From Candidatus Woesearchaeota archaeon (GTDB lineage Archaea > Nanobdellota > Nanobdellia > Woesearchaeales > UBA525), in the NCBI GenBank assembly GCA_023252315.1, contig JAJPEB010000006.1, forward strand, positions 1 through 17,800: a stretch of 17,800 nucleotides of DNA. The letters run 5' to 3'. Below, piece after piece: positions 1 through 6,292 of the stretch (position 1 is the stretch's first letter; every line of letters begins with the position of its first letter). The position numbers and the translations under genes are program-made. The notes beneath the pieces are model-generated. The model saw only the letters and a list, made by a program, of their open reading frames with translations. It was not told the origin of the DNA and searched no databases.

Positions 1-1
1 C

Positions 2-964
2 CTTGCGCTTAGCTCATGGGAGGCGATCCCCAGCCAGCCGCGGGAGATCATGCCCGGCGGGCGCGCGCTGCTCTTCTACCGGGAGACGCGCAAGGGCCTC
101 TTCCCCATGCTCCAGCTCAACGGCACGGGCTACCGCGAGCACGGCATGCACGGAAAGCCCTCGTCCGACTTCGTCCCTCCCTCGCCGCGCGACTTCATGC
201 AGGGGCTCAGAGACGGCGTCATGGTCACCGCGGTCGGCGTAGGTCGCGGCGTCGAGGACACGCGTCCAGCGTACCGGCCCACGGGCGTGTACAGCGCGCA
301 GGAGCTCGAGATGACGGTGCGCAACCTCGACGACGTCTGCCATCGCGCGTATGGGCCCGTCTCGATCCCGCGGCTCGAGGCGTACGGCAGATACCTCGAT
401 CCTCACCTCAGCGACGCGCACGGCCCGTTCGGCTTCGTCGTCACGCAGGCGCCCGATTCGGCGAGGTTCGCGGACGAGCTCGCGATCAGGAACCACTATG
501 GCGAGGACACGCGCGACCGGCTCGTGCGTGTGACGTCGACGCTCGCGGCAGGCATGCGCGCCGTCCATGACGAGGCGCGCTGCGCGCACCTGCAGCTCCA
601 CTTCAACAACTTCTACGATCTCGAGGAGCACGGCATCGCGCTCGCGGACTGGACGACGATGCGGCGCTTCGGCGGCAACCCTGAGGAGAACGCGCGCAAC
701 AGGGCGCTCGACCTCACGATGATCGCAGGGTGCATGAAAGAGTACCTGCGCGCGGATGGGACGTTCGATCGTTTCGAGGATGCGGGGACCCAGCAAGGAA
801 TGGCGCTCGCGTTCCTGCTCGCATCGTACCATCCTGCAGGCAGCCCTATCGTACTCGACACGGGCCACCAGCGCATGGCGGACCGCATCTACGGGGAGCC
901 CTACGACCTGAGCGCGCTCGCCGCATGCTGGATGCTCGAGCACGGGGTCGAAAGAGCGCCATAG
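2..964 (+). CDS. Kinase-fold-like protein, probable pseudokinase, 5' partial
   Basis: The reading frame is open to the left edge, so the gene is probably cut off; the first internal ATG is at 50 and would give 304 aa. I do not recognise the family by name. Numbered from that ATG, a segment resembling the protein-kinase catalytic core is visible. A hinge-like stretch (GFVVTQAP, about 128-135) follows an IPRLEAYGRYL segment, much like the hinge region of the RIO kinase just downstream. Then come H180-L-Q182, N187 five residues later, and D200-W thirteen residues after that. This matches the spacing of HxD, Asn and the DFG Asp in kinases, but the catalytic Asp is Gln. No clear glycine loop or VAIK lysine was found. 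The stop lies 9 nt before the TATA box of the RIO gene. Substrate and role are unknown; the kinase-fold reading is inference from motif spacing. Confidence 0.6.
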   Translation, partial: LALSSWEAIPSQPREIMPGGRALLFYRETRKGLFPMLQLNGTGYREHGMHGKPSSDFVPPSPRDFMQGLRDGVMVTAVGVGRGVEDTRPAYRPTGVYSAQELEMTVRNLDDVCHRAYGPVSIPRLEAYGRYLDPHLSDAHGPFGFVVTQAPDSARFADELAIRNHYGEDTRDRLVRVTSTLAAGMRAVHDEARCAHLQLHFNNFYDLEEHGIALADWTTMRRFGGNPEENARNRALDLTMIAGCMKEYLRADGTFDRFEDAGTQQGMALAFLLASYHPAGSPIVLDTGHQRMADRIYGEPYDLSALAACWMLEHGVERAP

Positions 965-973
965 GGCGCAGCC

Positions 974-980
974 TATTTAA
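974..980 (+). promoter_or_regulatory. TATA box of the RIO kinase gene
   Basis: TATTTAA stands in an otherwise G+C-rich context, with its centre about 28 nt upstream of the GTG at 1005. Archaeal transcription usually starts about 25 nt downstream of the TATA box, so the mRNA would begin at or very near this GTG. This supports a leaderless transcript, and no Shine-Dalgarno sequence is seen before the start. Confidence 0.65.
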
Positions 981-1004
981 GACGACCCCGTTCCTGCCGT
1001 CCTC

Positions 1005-1712
1005 GTGGTCCGCGACTCCCGGGAAGACTGGAAGACATGGCAGGGCGTCTTCGACGCGTTCACGCTGCGCGCGCTCTTCAAGCTCTCGAGCCAGGGCCAC
1101 TTCGACGAGCTCATGCGCACGATCAGCCCCGGCAAGGAGGCGATGGTCTTCGTCGCGCGCAAGGGCGCGGGCATGGTCGCGGTCAAGGTCTACAAGCTCG
1201 AGACCGCGAAGTTCTCGAAGATGTTCCCCTACCTGCGCGTCGACCCGCGCTACCACGCGCTCAAGAACAACCAGCGCCAGGTCGTGTTCTCTTGGACCGA
1301 GCGCGAGTACCGCAACCTGCTCATCGCGCGCGAGGCGGGCCTGCGCGTGCCGACGCCGATCGCGCACTTCGCGAACGTGCTCGTGATGGAGTACATCGGC
1401 GGCAGCGAGCCCGCCCCCATGCTGCGCGCGGCCGCGCCCGAGGACCCCGCGCGCTTCGCGAAGGAGTGCCTCGACGACGTCGAGCGCCTCGCGCGCGCGG
1501 GCTTCGTGCACGGCGACCTCTCCGAGCACAACGTCCTCAACGACGGCGAGCGGCCGGTCATCATCGACTTCTCGCACATGGCGCCGCTGAGGGCGCCCAA
1601 CAGCCGCGAGCTGCTCGAGCGCGACGTGCTCAACATGTGCGCGTACTTCAGGAAGCACGGCGTCGACACGGACGAGAAGGCGATGCTCGCGCGGATGCTC
1701 GCGGCGAAGTAG
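1005..1712 (+). CDS. rio1: RIO-type serine/threonine kinase (Rio1-like)
   Basis: This 235-aa protein is an atypical kinase of the RIO family, cytoplasmic and expected to act in maturation of the small ribosomal subunit. Visible motifs, in order, are the flexible nucleotide loop SPGKEAMV (41-48), the VAIK-equivalent lysine K61 in VAVKVYK, a RIO1-like segment ending in WTEREYRNL (97-105), the hinge VLVMEYIGG (125-133), the catalytic loop HGDLSEHN (D171, N176) and the metal-binding IIDFS (D188). All catalytic residues are present. It lacks the long C-terminal tail of eukaryotic RIO1, as archaeal forms do. The GTG start at 1005 is chosen because a TATA box lies about 28 nt upstream. It is followed on the same strand by the KH-domain gene, a pairing common in archaea. 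RIO1 rather than RIO2 is supported by the STGKEA-like loop and the absence of an N-terminal winged-helix domain. Confidence 0.93.
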   Translation: MVRDSREDWKTWQGVFDAFTLRALFKLSSQGHFDELMRTISPGKEAMVFVARKGAGMVAVKVYKLETAKFSKMFPYLRVDPRYHALKNNQRQVVFSWTEREYRNLLIAREAGLRVPTPIAHFANVLVMEYIGGSEPAPMLRAAAPEDPARFAKECLDDVERLARAGFVHGDLSEHNVLNDGERPVIIDFSHMAPLRAPNSRELLERDVLNMCAYFRKHGVDTDEKAMLARMLAAK

Positions 1713-1815
1713 CGCGTCCTGCTCACCCCTCTCCACGCCTTCCTACGCAAAGGCAGCGCTGGAACCGAGAGGACGATCTAGGCGATCGAACCTACCCCTG
1801 TTGAGGACCCCACCC

Positions 1816-1823
1816 TTTTTAAA
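1816..1823 (+). promoter_or_regulatory. TATA box of the KH-domain gene
   Basis: TTTTTAAA is centred about 26 nt upstream of the ATG at 1846. It lies in the 133-nt spacer after the RIO gene; I see no other feature in that spacer. The spacing implies a leaderless mRNA starting at that ATG and argues against the upstream in-frame TTG at 1801, which precedes the TATA box. Confidence 0.7.
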
Positions 1824-1845
1824 TCCCCTGACGTTCCTCTCCCAT

Positions 1846-2394
1846 ATGGACCGCTACGAGTACGTCGTGAAGGTGCCCAAGGACCGCATCGCGGTGCTCA
1901 TCGGGGAGAAGGGCGCGAAGAAGCGCGAGCTCGAGGACGACCTCGCCATCGCGATCGATATCGACTCCGAGGAGGGCGACGTGCGCCTCTCCGGCACGGA
2001 CACGATCAGGCTCTTCACCGCGCAGGAGATCGTGAAGGCGATCGCGCGCGGCTTCAACCCCGACGTCGCGAGGATGCTCCTCAAGCCCGAGTGCACGCTC
2101 GAGCTGCTCAACATCACCGACTACACGCGCAGCCGCAACCAGATCCTGCGCCTCAAGGGCCGCGTCATCGGCGAGAGCGGGAAGGCCAGGTCCACGATCG
2201 AGGAGCTCTCGGAGACCCACATCAGCGTCTACGGCAAGACGATCGGCATCCTGGGCGAGGCCGACGCCGTGAGCGCGGCGAAGCGCGGCATCGACATGCT
2301 GCTGACAGGCGCCCCGCACAGCACCGTCTTCAGCGTGCTCGAGCGCTGGCGCCGCAACAAGCGCGGCAAGGAGATGGCGGGCGAGCAGGCATGA
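1846..2394 (+). CDS. Two-KH-domain rRNA-processing protein (archaeal Dim2/Pno1/Krr1-like)
   Basis: This 182-aa protein has two KH RNA-binding domains. The first has GEKG at 20-23 after VPKDRIAVLI. The second has GESG at 109-112 within LRLKGRVIGESGKARSTIEE, followed by ISVYGKTIGILG. The C-terminus is basic (ERWRRNKRGK). This architecture is that of the archaeal homologues of eukaryotic Dim2/Pno1, which bind pre-16S rRNA near its 3' end. That function is taken from family knowledge, not shown here. The start is ATG 1846, not the earlier TTG at 1801, because the TATA box is about 26 nt upstream of the ATG and because the KH fold begins right after it (YEYVVKVPKD). The gene follows the RIO kinase and overlaps the VOC gene by ATGA. 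Domain content is certain; the exact orthologue is likely. Confidence 0.92.
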   Translation: MDRYEYVVKVPKDRIAVLIGEKGAKKRELEDDLAIAIDIDSEEGDVRLSGTDTIRLFTAQEIVKAIARGFNPDVARMLLKPECTLELLNITDYTRSRNQILRLKGRVIGESGKARSTIEELSETHISVYGKTIGILGEADAVSAAKRGIDMLLTGAPHSTVFSVLERWRRNKRGKEMAGEQA

Positions 2395-2747
2395 CCTCGC
2401 AGGGACCGCTCGCGCTCTACGCGAAGGACCCTGAGGCCACGAGGGAATTCTACAGGGCGGCGCTCGGGTTCGAGTTCCGCCCGCAGGGGGAGCATGGAGG
2501 GGGTGGCTTCGTGGACAGCACGCGCCATATCGCGATCTACCGGCTCGAGGGAGGCGACTACGACGGCTACGACCCCGCCTTGAGCATGTCCGCGCTCATG
2601 CTCGACGCGCCGCAAGGAAGCCTCGACGCGATCGTGGCCCGGGCGGAGAAGGCGCTCCCCAGCTCGTGCCGCTCGCGCGACGCCCAGAGGCGCACGGCGA
2701 TCCTGCTCGACCCCGACGGCAACGCGGTGCTGCTGCGGGAGCGATAA
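2391..2747 (+). CDS. VOC/glyoxalase-fold small protein
   Basis: This 118-aa protein has the vicinal-oxygen-chelate pattern. The N-terminal half reads LALYAKDPEATREFYRAALGFEF (about 7-29), the classic first beta-alpha unit of the fold. The C-terminus ends in AILLDPDGNAVLLRER, matching the DPDGN turn of the family. The usual metal-ligand positions look altered: the first strand has Leu/Tyr where His or Gln is common, and the last strand reads AVLL where a Glu often sits. It may therefore bind no metal, or act as a binding rather than a catalytic protein. The ATG overlaps the KH gene stop (ATGA), so translation is probably coupled. The gene ends 4 nt before the convergent membrane-protein gene. 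Substrate is unknown; bleomycin-resistance-type or glyoxalase activity should not be assumed. Confidence 0.8.
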   Translation: MTSQGPLALYAKDPEATREFYRAALGFEFRPQGEHGGGGFVDSTRHIAIYRLEGGDYDGYDPALSMSALMLDAPQGSLDAIVARAEKALPSSCRSRDAQRRTAILLDPDGNAVLLRER

Positions 2748-2751
2748 TCTT

Positions 2752-3465
2752 CTATCCCCTCTCCGAGCCGGCCACGACCCTCCTCATCACGCGCTTGCCC
2801 CAGAACACGAGCAGCAGCATGAGCACGTAGAGCAGCGCCGCAGCCACGAGCGACGCCATGTCGAGCGGGATCTCGTGCGCGGTCCCCTCCGAGTACACGA
2901 TCGCGATCGCGAAGTACGCGAGGAAGTTGACGGGCGGGTGCCCCGAGACCTCGAACGCGAGCCTGCGCGGGAGCAGGTGGTAGTAGTTGATGAGCGTCAC
3001 CGCGAGGCCCATGAGCGCGAGGAACGCGATGAGCACGAGCACCTGCGGCGCGAAGGGGAGCTGCGCCTTCGTGAAGAGCGCGAGCGCGAGCGTGCGCACG
3101 ACGTCCCAGGGCGTCGCGTCGCGGAACGAGTGCCGCACGAGGTCGATCGCGACGATAAAGAGGATGAGCGAGTTCGCGACGGCGGCGGCCCAGCCGAGCT
3201 CCTCGTCGCCGTGGCGGTCGAAGTAGAACTCGAGCACGAGGAACGTGAGCAGCAGCGGGAAGATGATCCAGAGCATCTCCTGCGTGCGGAAGGGAGCAGC
3301 GACGAGGTCCCACATGCGCGAGAGCACGAGCGGGAGGAAGTCCTTCGCCGCGACCGCGGCGTCGCCCGCCTTGCCGAGGAGGTCCGTGCCCGTCGCGTTC
3401 GTCGCGTTGCCCGCCGCGCCGAGAGTGGAGTTGAGCGACGCGTTGAGGGTGGCGTTGCCGGCCAT
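2752..3465 (-). CDS. Polytopic membrane protein with sequon-rich N-terminus
   Basis: I recognise no function for this 237-aa protein. The first ~35 residues are low-complexity (Ala, Asn, Thr, Gly) with five N-x-S/T sequons at N4, N8, N12, N20 and N23. About five hydrophobic segments follow, roughly at 65-82, 96-111, 138-160, 178-192 and 202-222, with charged loops such as FYFDRHGDEELGW after the first. The C-terminus is basic (KRVMRRV), fitting a cytoplasmic tail. The frame is open far upstream, but the ATG at 3465 is preferred: a TATA-like sequence lies about 26 nt upstream, and the upstream part overlaps the divergent PRTase gene and looks like its antisense shadow. The gene is convergent with the VOC gene and divergent from the PRTase gene. 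Confidence 0.8.
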   Translation of the reverse strand: MAGNATLNASLNSTLGAAGNATNATGTDLLGKAGDAAVAAKDFLPLVLSRMWDLVAAPFRTQEMLWIIFPLLLTFLVLEFYFDRHGDEELGWAAAVANSLILFIVAIDLVRHSFRDATPWDVVRTLALALFTKAQLPFAPQVLVLIAFLALMGLAVTLINYYHLLPRRLAFEVSGHPPVNFLAYFAIAIVYSEGTAHEIPLDMASLVAAALLYVLMLLLVFWGKRVMRRVVAGSERG

Positions 3466-3487
3466 GGCAGGCCCATCGCCGCAGGTG

Positions 3488-3495
3488 CTTAAGAA
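3488..3495 (-). promoter_or_regulatory. TATA-like element of the membrane-protein gene
   Basis: Read on the minus strand, TTCTTAAG is centred about 26 nt upstream of the ATG at 3465. It overlaps the 13-bp repeat at 3493-3505 and lies about 40 nt from the divergent TATA box of the PRTase gene. The two promoters therefore share one 90-bp spacer (3466-3555). Confidence 0.5.
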
Positions 3496-3505
3496 GCTTT
3501 CCGTC
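3493..3505 (+). repeat. 13-bp direct repeat, copy 1
   Basis: GAAGCTTTCCGTC occurs here and again identically at 4118-4130. This copy lies upstream of the first PRTase gene, the other in the spacer before the second. It surrounds an AAGCTT palindrome. It could be a regulator site shared by the two paralogous genes or a remnant of their duplication; the sequence alone does not decide. Confidence 0.45.
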
Positions 3506-3525
3506 GACGTTTCCCGGAGGAAAGA

Positions 3526-3533
3526 TTTATATA
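3526..3533 (+). promoter_or_regulatory. Strong TATA box of the first PRTase gene
   Basis: TTTATATA is centred about 26 nt upstream of the ATG at 3556. It is preceded by purine-rich GGAGGAAAG at 3517-3525, which fits a BRE. This is the clearest promoter in the window, in its most AT-rich stretch (about 3520-3555). It implies leaderless initiation at 3556. Confidence 0.8.
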
Positions 3534-3555
3534 TTATTACTATTAAGTAGTAAAT

Positions 3556-4095
3556 ATGTTCGAGTCTGAGGGCCTCGAGGCGCTGCTCGCCCACCAGCGG
3601 GAGCTCGAGCAGCATGTGGAGGGCATCGATGTCATCGGCGTGCGCAACGGCGGAGTCGAGCTCGCAGAGAGGGTCTCGCGTCACCTCGCAAGCAATCCCT
3701 ATGGAATCGAGATCTCGAGCCTCGCCATCTATCCGACATCGAATGCGTGGAGGCTCGACGGGTATCTCGGGGAAAGTATCAGCTCCGGAGCCGTGCCCGC
3801 GGCAACGACACGAAGTGAATTCGCAAGCTCCCCCCTGCTCAGGCTCCAAGGCGCCCCATCGCCGCAGCGGGTCGCTATCCTCGTGGATGACTGGGAGCAC
3901 ATGGGAGGGACGTTCAAAGGATGCAAGGAAGACCTCGTGGCGCTTGGGTATGATTCCAGGAAGATATATACCTTCACCCCGTACAATAGCGATGGAGGAG
4001 GCGGTCTCCATCACGCTCCGGGGGTGCGCATGGCGAAGCACCTTCTTCCAGAGCCTGTGAACCTGCGGAAGCTCGCGTACAGATTTCTCGCATAG
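3556..4095 (+). CDS. Phosphoribosyltransferase-fold protein, paralogue 1
   Basis: This 179-aa protein has the layout of a type I phosphoribosyltransferase domain. An early strand and turn reads GIDVIGVRNGGVELAERV (23-40). The PRPP-loop region is RVAILVDD (105-112) followed by W-E-H-M-G-G-T (113-119). In typical PRTases this loop reads DDxxxTGxT; here the Thr before Gly is Met, so PRPP binding is uncertain. It is clearly a paralogue of the gene at 4292-4855. Both share LAHQR near the start, LYPT, a YLxExI segment, an EFxxSPxLRL stretch and the DLVxLxYD region after the loop. Codons such as ATA, TAT and AGG make it less G+C-rich than its neighbours, suggesting recent arrival or relaxed codon choice. 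The ATG start is supported by the TATA box. A role in nucleotide or base salvage cannot be claimed. Confidence 0.78.
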   Translation: MFESEGLEALLAHQRELEQHVEGIDVIGVRNGGVELAERVSRHLASNPYGIEISSLAIYPTSNAWRLDGYLGESISSGAVPAATTRSEFASSPLLRLQGAPSPQRVAILVDDWEHMGGTFKGCKEDLVALGYDSRKIYTFTPYNSDGGGGLHHAPGVRMAKHLLPEPVNLRKLAYRFLA

Positions 4096-4117
4096 TCTGG
4101 CAGGCGAAGATGCCTAG

Positions 4118-4130
4118 GAAGCTTTCCGTC
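4118..4130 (+). repeat. 13-bp direct repeat, copy 2
   Basis: GAAGCTTTCCGTC, identical to 3493-3505. It lies 23 nt after the first PRTase gene ends, in the 196-nt spacer (4096-4291) before the second PRTase start. Apart from this repeat, the small hairpin at 4189-4206 and the weak TATA candidate at 4261-4269, I see nothing in that spacer. Confidence 0.45.
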
Positions 4131-4188
4131 CCCGAGAAAGCCCACTCGGCAGATCCGCCCCTCTCGTCCATGACGTTGTAGCAGATTC

Positions 4189-4206
4189 ATTCTCGATGCA
4201 GAGAAT
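4189..4206. repeat. Perfect 6-bp stem hairpin
   Basis: ATTCTC, a 6-nt loop GATGCA, then GAGAAT. It lies about 85 nt before the second PRTase start. It has no T-run, so it is not an obvious terminator. It could be an operator or chance. Confidence 0.3.
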
Positions 4207-4260
4207 CGTGCGTCCAATGCTCACGTTCCCGGATATTGTCGGCCCAGTGCGCCCCGCAAC

Positions 4261-4269
4261 TCATATCAA
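4261..4269 (+). promoter_or_regulatory. Possible TATA element of the second PRTase gene
   Basis: TCATATCAA is centred about 27 nt upstream of the ATG at 4292, the same geometry as the other leaderless promoters here. The match to a TATA box is weak. No comparable element precedes the earlier in-frame ATGs at 4196 and 4217. Confidence 0.35.
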
Positions 4270-4291
4270 CAGACACCCGCTTCCCCTGCGC

Positions 4292-4855
4292 ATGGCATCG
4301 GGATTCGAGCGTGTCCTCGCGCACCAGCGTACGCTCGGCTACGCGCCTGCAGGAGTGGATATCATCGGGGTGCTGAATTCCGGCAGGGAGCTTGCGCAGG
4401 CAGCGTCCGCGATCCTCTCGCAGGGGGCCCTCGCGATCGATGTCCGCACGCTCCTCCTCTACCCCACCGCGCATCGCCACAGGATCCCGAGCTATCTCAG
4501 GGAAGGCATCGCCTGGGGCCGCGTCCCCGCAGGCACCTCGCAGGACGAGTTCGTCGAGTCCCCCGCGCTCAGGCTCCACGATACCGCGGACCCGCGGCGC
4601 ATCGCGATCCTCGTCGACGATTATTGCTCGGACGGGGACACGAGGGAGGGGTGCATCGCCGATCTCGTGCGCCTCTCGTACGACCCCATGCGCATCTACC
4701 ACTTCGCACCGAACCCCATCGGAGGCGTGACGCACGCGTCAGGCCCGCGCGTCGCGACGGATATCGTGCCGGCGGCGTATAGCCGCAGCGAGATGCGCAT
4801 GATGCTCAGGAGCGCCGCGAGAAATCCCAATCTCCTGCAGCGCCTTCTCGTCTAG
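4292..4855 (+). CDS. Phosphoribosyltransferase-fold protein, paralogue 2
   Basis: This 187-aa protein matches the gene at 3556-4095 along most of its length. GVDIIGVLNSGRELA (21-35) is the early PRTase strand and turn. RRIAILVDD (102-110) followed by Y-C-S-D-G-D-T (111-117) is the PRPP-loop region. The Thr before Gly of the usual loop is Asp here, a different change from paralogue 1. The C-terminus is about 10 residues longer, rich in Arg and Met. ATG 4292 is preferred over ATGs at 4196 and 4217 because the paralogue alignment starts there (SGFERVLAHQR against EGLEALLAHQR) and a TATA-like element lies at the expected distance. Codon use is G+C-rich like the rest of the window, unlike paralogue 1. 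It ends 13 nt before the convergent nuoN. Function is unknown; conservation of the fold suggests ligand binding at least. Confidence 0.78.
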   Translation: MASGFERVLAHQRTLGYAPAGVDIIGVLNSGRELAQAASAILSQGALAIDVRTLLLYPTAHRHRIPSYLREGIAWGRVPAGTSQDEFVESPALRLHDTADPRRIAILVDDYCSDGDTREGCIADLVRLSYDPMRIYHFAPNPIGGVTHASGPRVATDIVPAAYSRSEMRMMLRSAARNPNLLQRLLV

Positions 4856-4868
4856 CGAAGGGACGCCC

Positions 4869-6272
4869 TCAGAACAGCGCCCCCGCAGCCATCGTCGCGA
4901 GCCTGTACAGCGGCTCGGGGTACACGCCGAGCACGATGGTCAGGATCGCGCACGCGAGCAGCGCCGCCATCGTGCCGTGCCCCACCTCATAGCACTTCCC
5001 CGACCCCCTCTCCGCGTACAGCGCCCTGATGATCGAGAAGTAGTACCACAGCGACACCGCGCTCGCGAGGATCGCGAGGCCCGCGAGCCACGGCATCCCG
5101 TCCTGCGCGATGGCGTAGAAGAGGAAGAGCTTGCCCGAGAAGCCCGCGAGCAGAGGGATCCCCGCGAGGCTGAGCAGGCAGAGCGTGAGGCACGCGCCGA
5201 GCAGCGGGTTGCGCAGCCCCGCGCCGCGCAGCTCGTCGAGGCTCGCGAGCCCATGCGAGGCGAGCGCCCCGAGCGCGATGAAGGCGCCGCACGACGCGAG
5301 CGCGAGCGCGCATGCGAGCGCGAGCGAGCCCGTCACCGCGAGCGGCGTGAGCAGCGCCGCGCCCATGAGCGCCATGCCGCCGTGGGCGACGACGCTGTAC
5401 GCGACGATCCTGCGCGCGTCGCGCTGCACGAGCGCGGTCACCGTCGGCACGAGCATCGTGACGGCCGCGAGCGCCGCTATCGCGATGCGCCATTGCGGCA
5501 CGCCGAGCGCGACCGCTGCCATGACGCGCAGCAGCCCCGCGAGCCCCGCGTTCTTGCCGCCGCCCGCGAGCAGCCCGGACACGGGGCCGTCCGACGCCTG
5601 GTAGACGTCGGGCATCCAGAGGTTGAACGGGAACACGCCGAGCTTGAAGCCGACGCCCGCGACGATCGCCCCGAGCGCGAGGAGCCCGACGGGTCCCGGC
5701 GCGAGCGTGAGCGCGGCGATCGCCGACGTGCCAGAGCCCACGATGAGCAGCCCGAAGCCGAGCAGCATGAGCGCGGACGCGAGCACGCCCGCGACGAAGT
5801 ACTTGACCGCCGCCTCCATCCGCTCGCGCGTCCTGCCGTAGGCGACGAGCGCATAGGACGAGAGCGTGACGAGCTCGAGGCTCAGGTAGAGCACGACGAG
5901 ATCGCCCGCCGCAGCCGCGAGCACCATGCCGAGCGCCGTGAGCAGCGTCGCGCACGTGTAGCTGCCTGGCCGCTCCTTCGCCGCGAGCGTCACGCACAGC
6001 GCGACCGTGAGCGAGAGCGCGGCGAAGAGGCGCGCGAACGCGTCCTCGCGCAGCAGGTGCGCGATGCCAGGCCCAGCGGCGCGGGGGATCCAGGGAAGCG
6101 CGAGCGCCATGGCCAGCGCGAGCGCGATGCCCGCGAGCGCCGCGACACGCAAGCCCTTGCGCGAGCCCCCGACGTCGAGGATCGCGCACGCGAAGAGCGC
6201 GAGGAGCAGGAGCCCTGCAGCCGTGGCGATGGGGGGGAGCGAGGCGATGGGGAGCGGCGGGTTGGGCATCAT
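4869..6272 (-). CDS. nuoN: NADH-quinone oxidoreductase-like subunit N
   Basis: This 467-aa membrane subunit of complex I is one of three antiporter-like proton-channel subunits. Visible hallmarks are LYLSLELVTLSSYALVAYGR with the key Glu at E133, the lysine in AVKYFVAGVLASA (K157), GVGFKLGVFPFNLWMPDVYQ with K210, and GGGKNAGLAGLLR with K240. The many hydrophobic segments fit the usual 14-helix layout, and the length is close to the family norm (E. coli about 485). It is the last gene of the operon, 20 nt after nuoM. The convergent PRTase gene lies only 13 nt beyond its stop and no clear terminator is visible between them. Confidence 0.96.
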   Translation of the reverse strand: MMPNPPLPIASLPPIATAAGLLLLALFACAILDVGGSRKGLRVAALAGIALALAMALALPWIPRAAGPGIAHLLREDAFARLFAALSLTVALCVTLAAKERPGSYTCATLLTALGMVLAAAAGDLVVLYLSLELVTLSSYALVAYGRTRERMEAAVKYFVAGVLASALMLLGFGLLIVGSGTSAIAALTLAPGPVGLLALGAIVAGVGFKLGVFPFNLWMPDVYQASDGPVSGLLAGGGKNAGLAGLLRVMAAVALGVPQWRIAIAALAAVTMLVPTVTALVQRDARRIVAYSVVAHGGMALMGAALLTPLAVTGSLALACALALASCGAFIALGALASHGLASLDELRGAGLRNPLLGACLTLCLLSLAGIPLLAGFSGKLFLFYAIAQDGMPWLAGLAILASAVSLWYYFSIIRALYAERGSGKCYEVGHGTMAALLACAILTIVLGVYPEPLYRLATMAAGALF

Positions 6273-6292
6273 GGTGTCACGCAGTCATGCAG

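Noticed and set aside
1713..1815. A possible tRNA T-arm (GGTTCGATC on the minus strand, about 1786-1794)
   Set aside because: The 5-bp stem and 7-nt loop do not fit, and no acceptor or anticodon arm can be built around it.
4196..4291. Longer N-terminus of the second PRTase from ATG 4196 or 4217
   Set aside because: The paralogue has no counterpart for it, and no TATA box lies at the expected distance from those starts.
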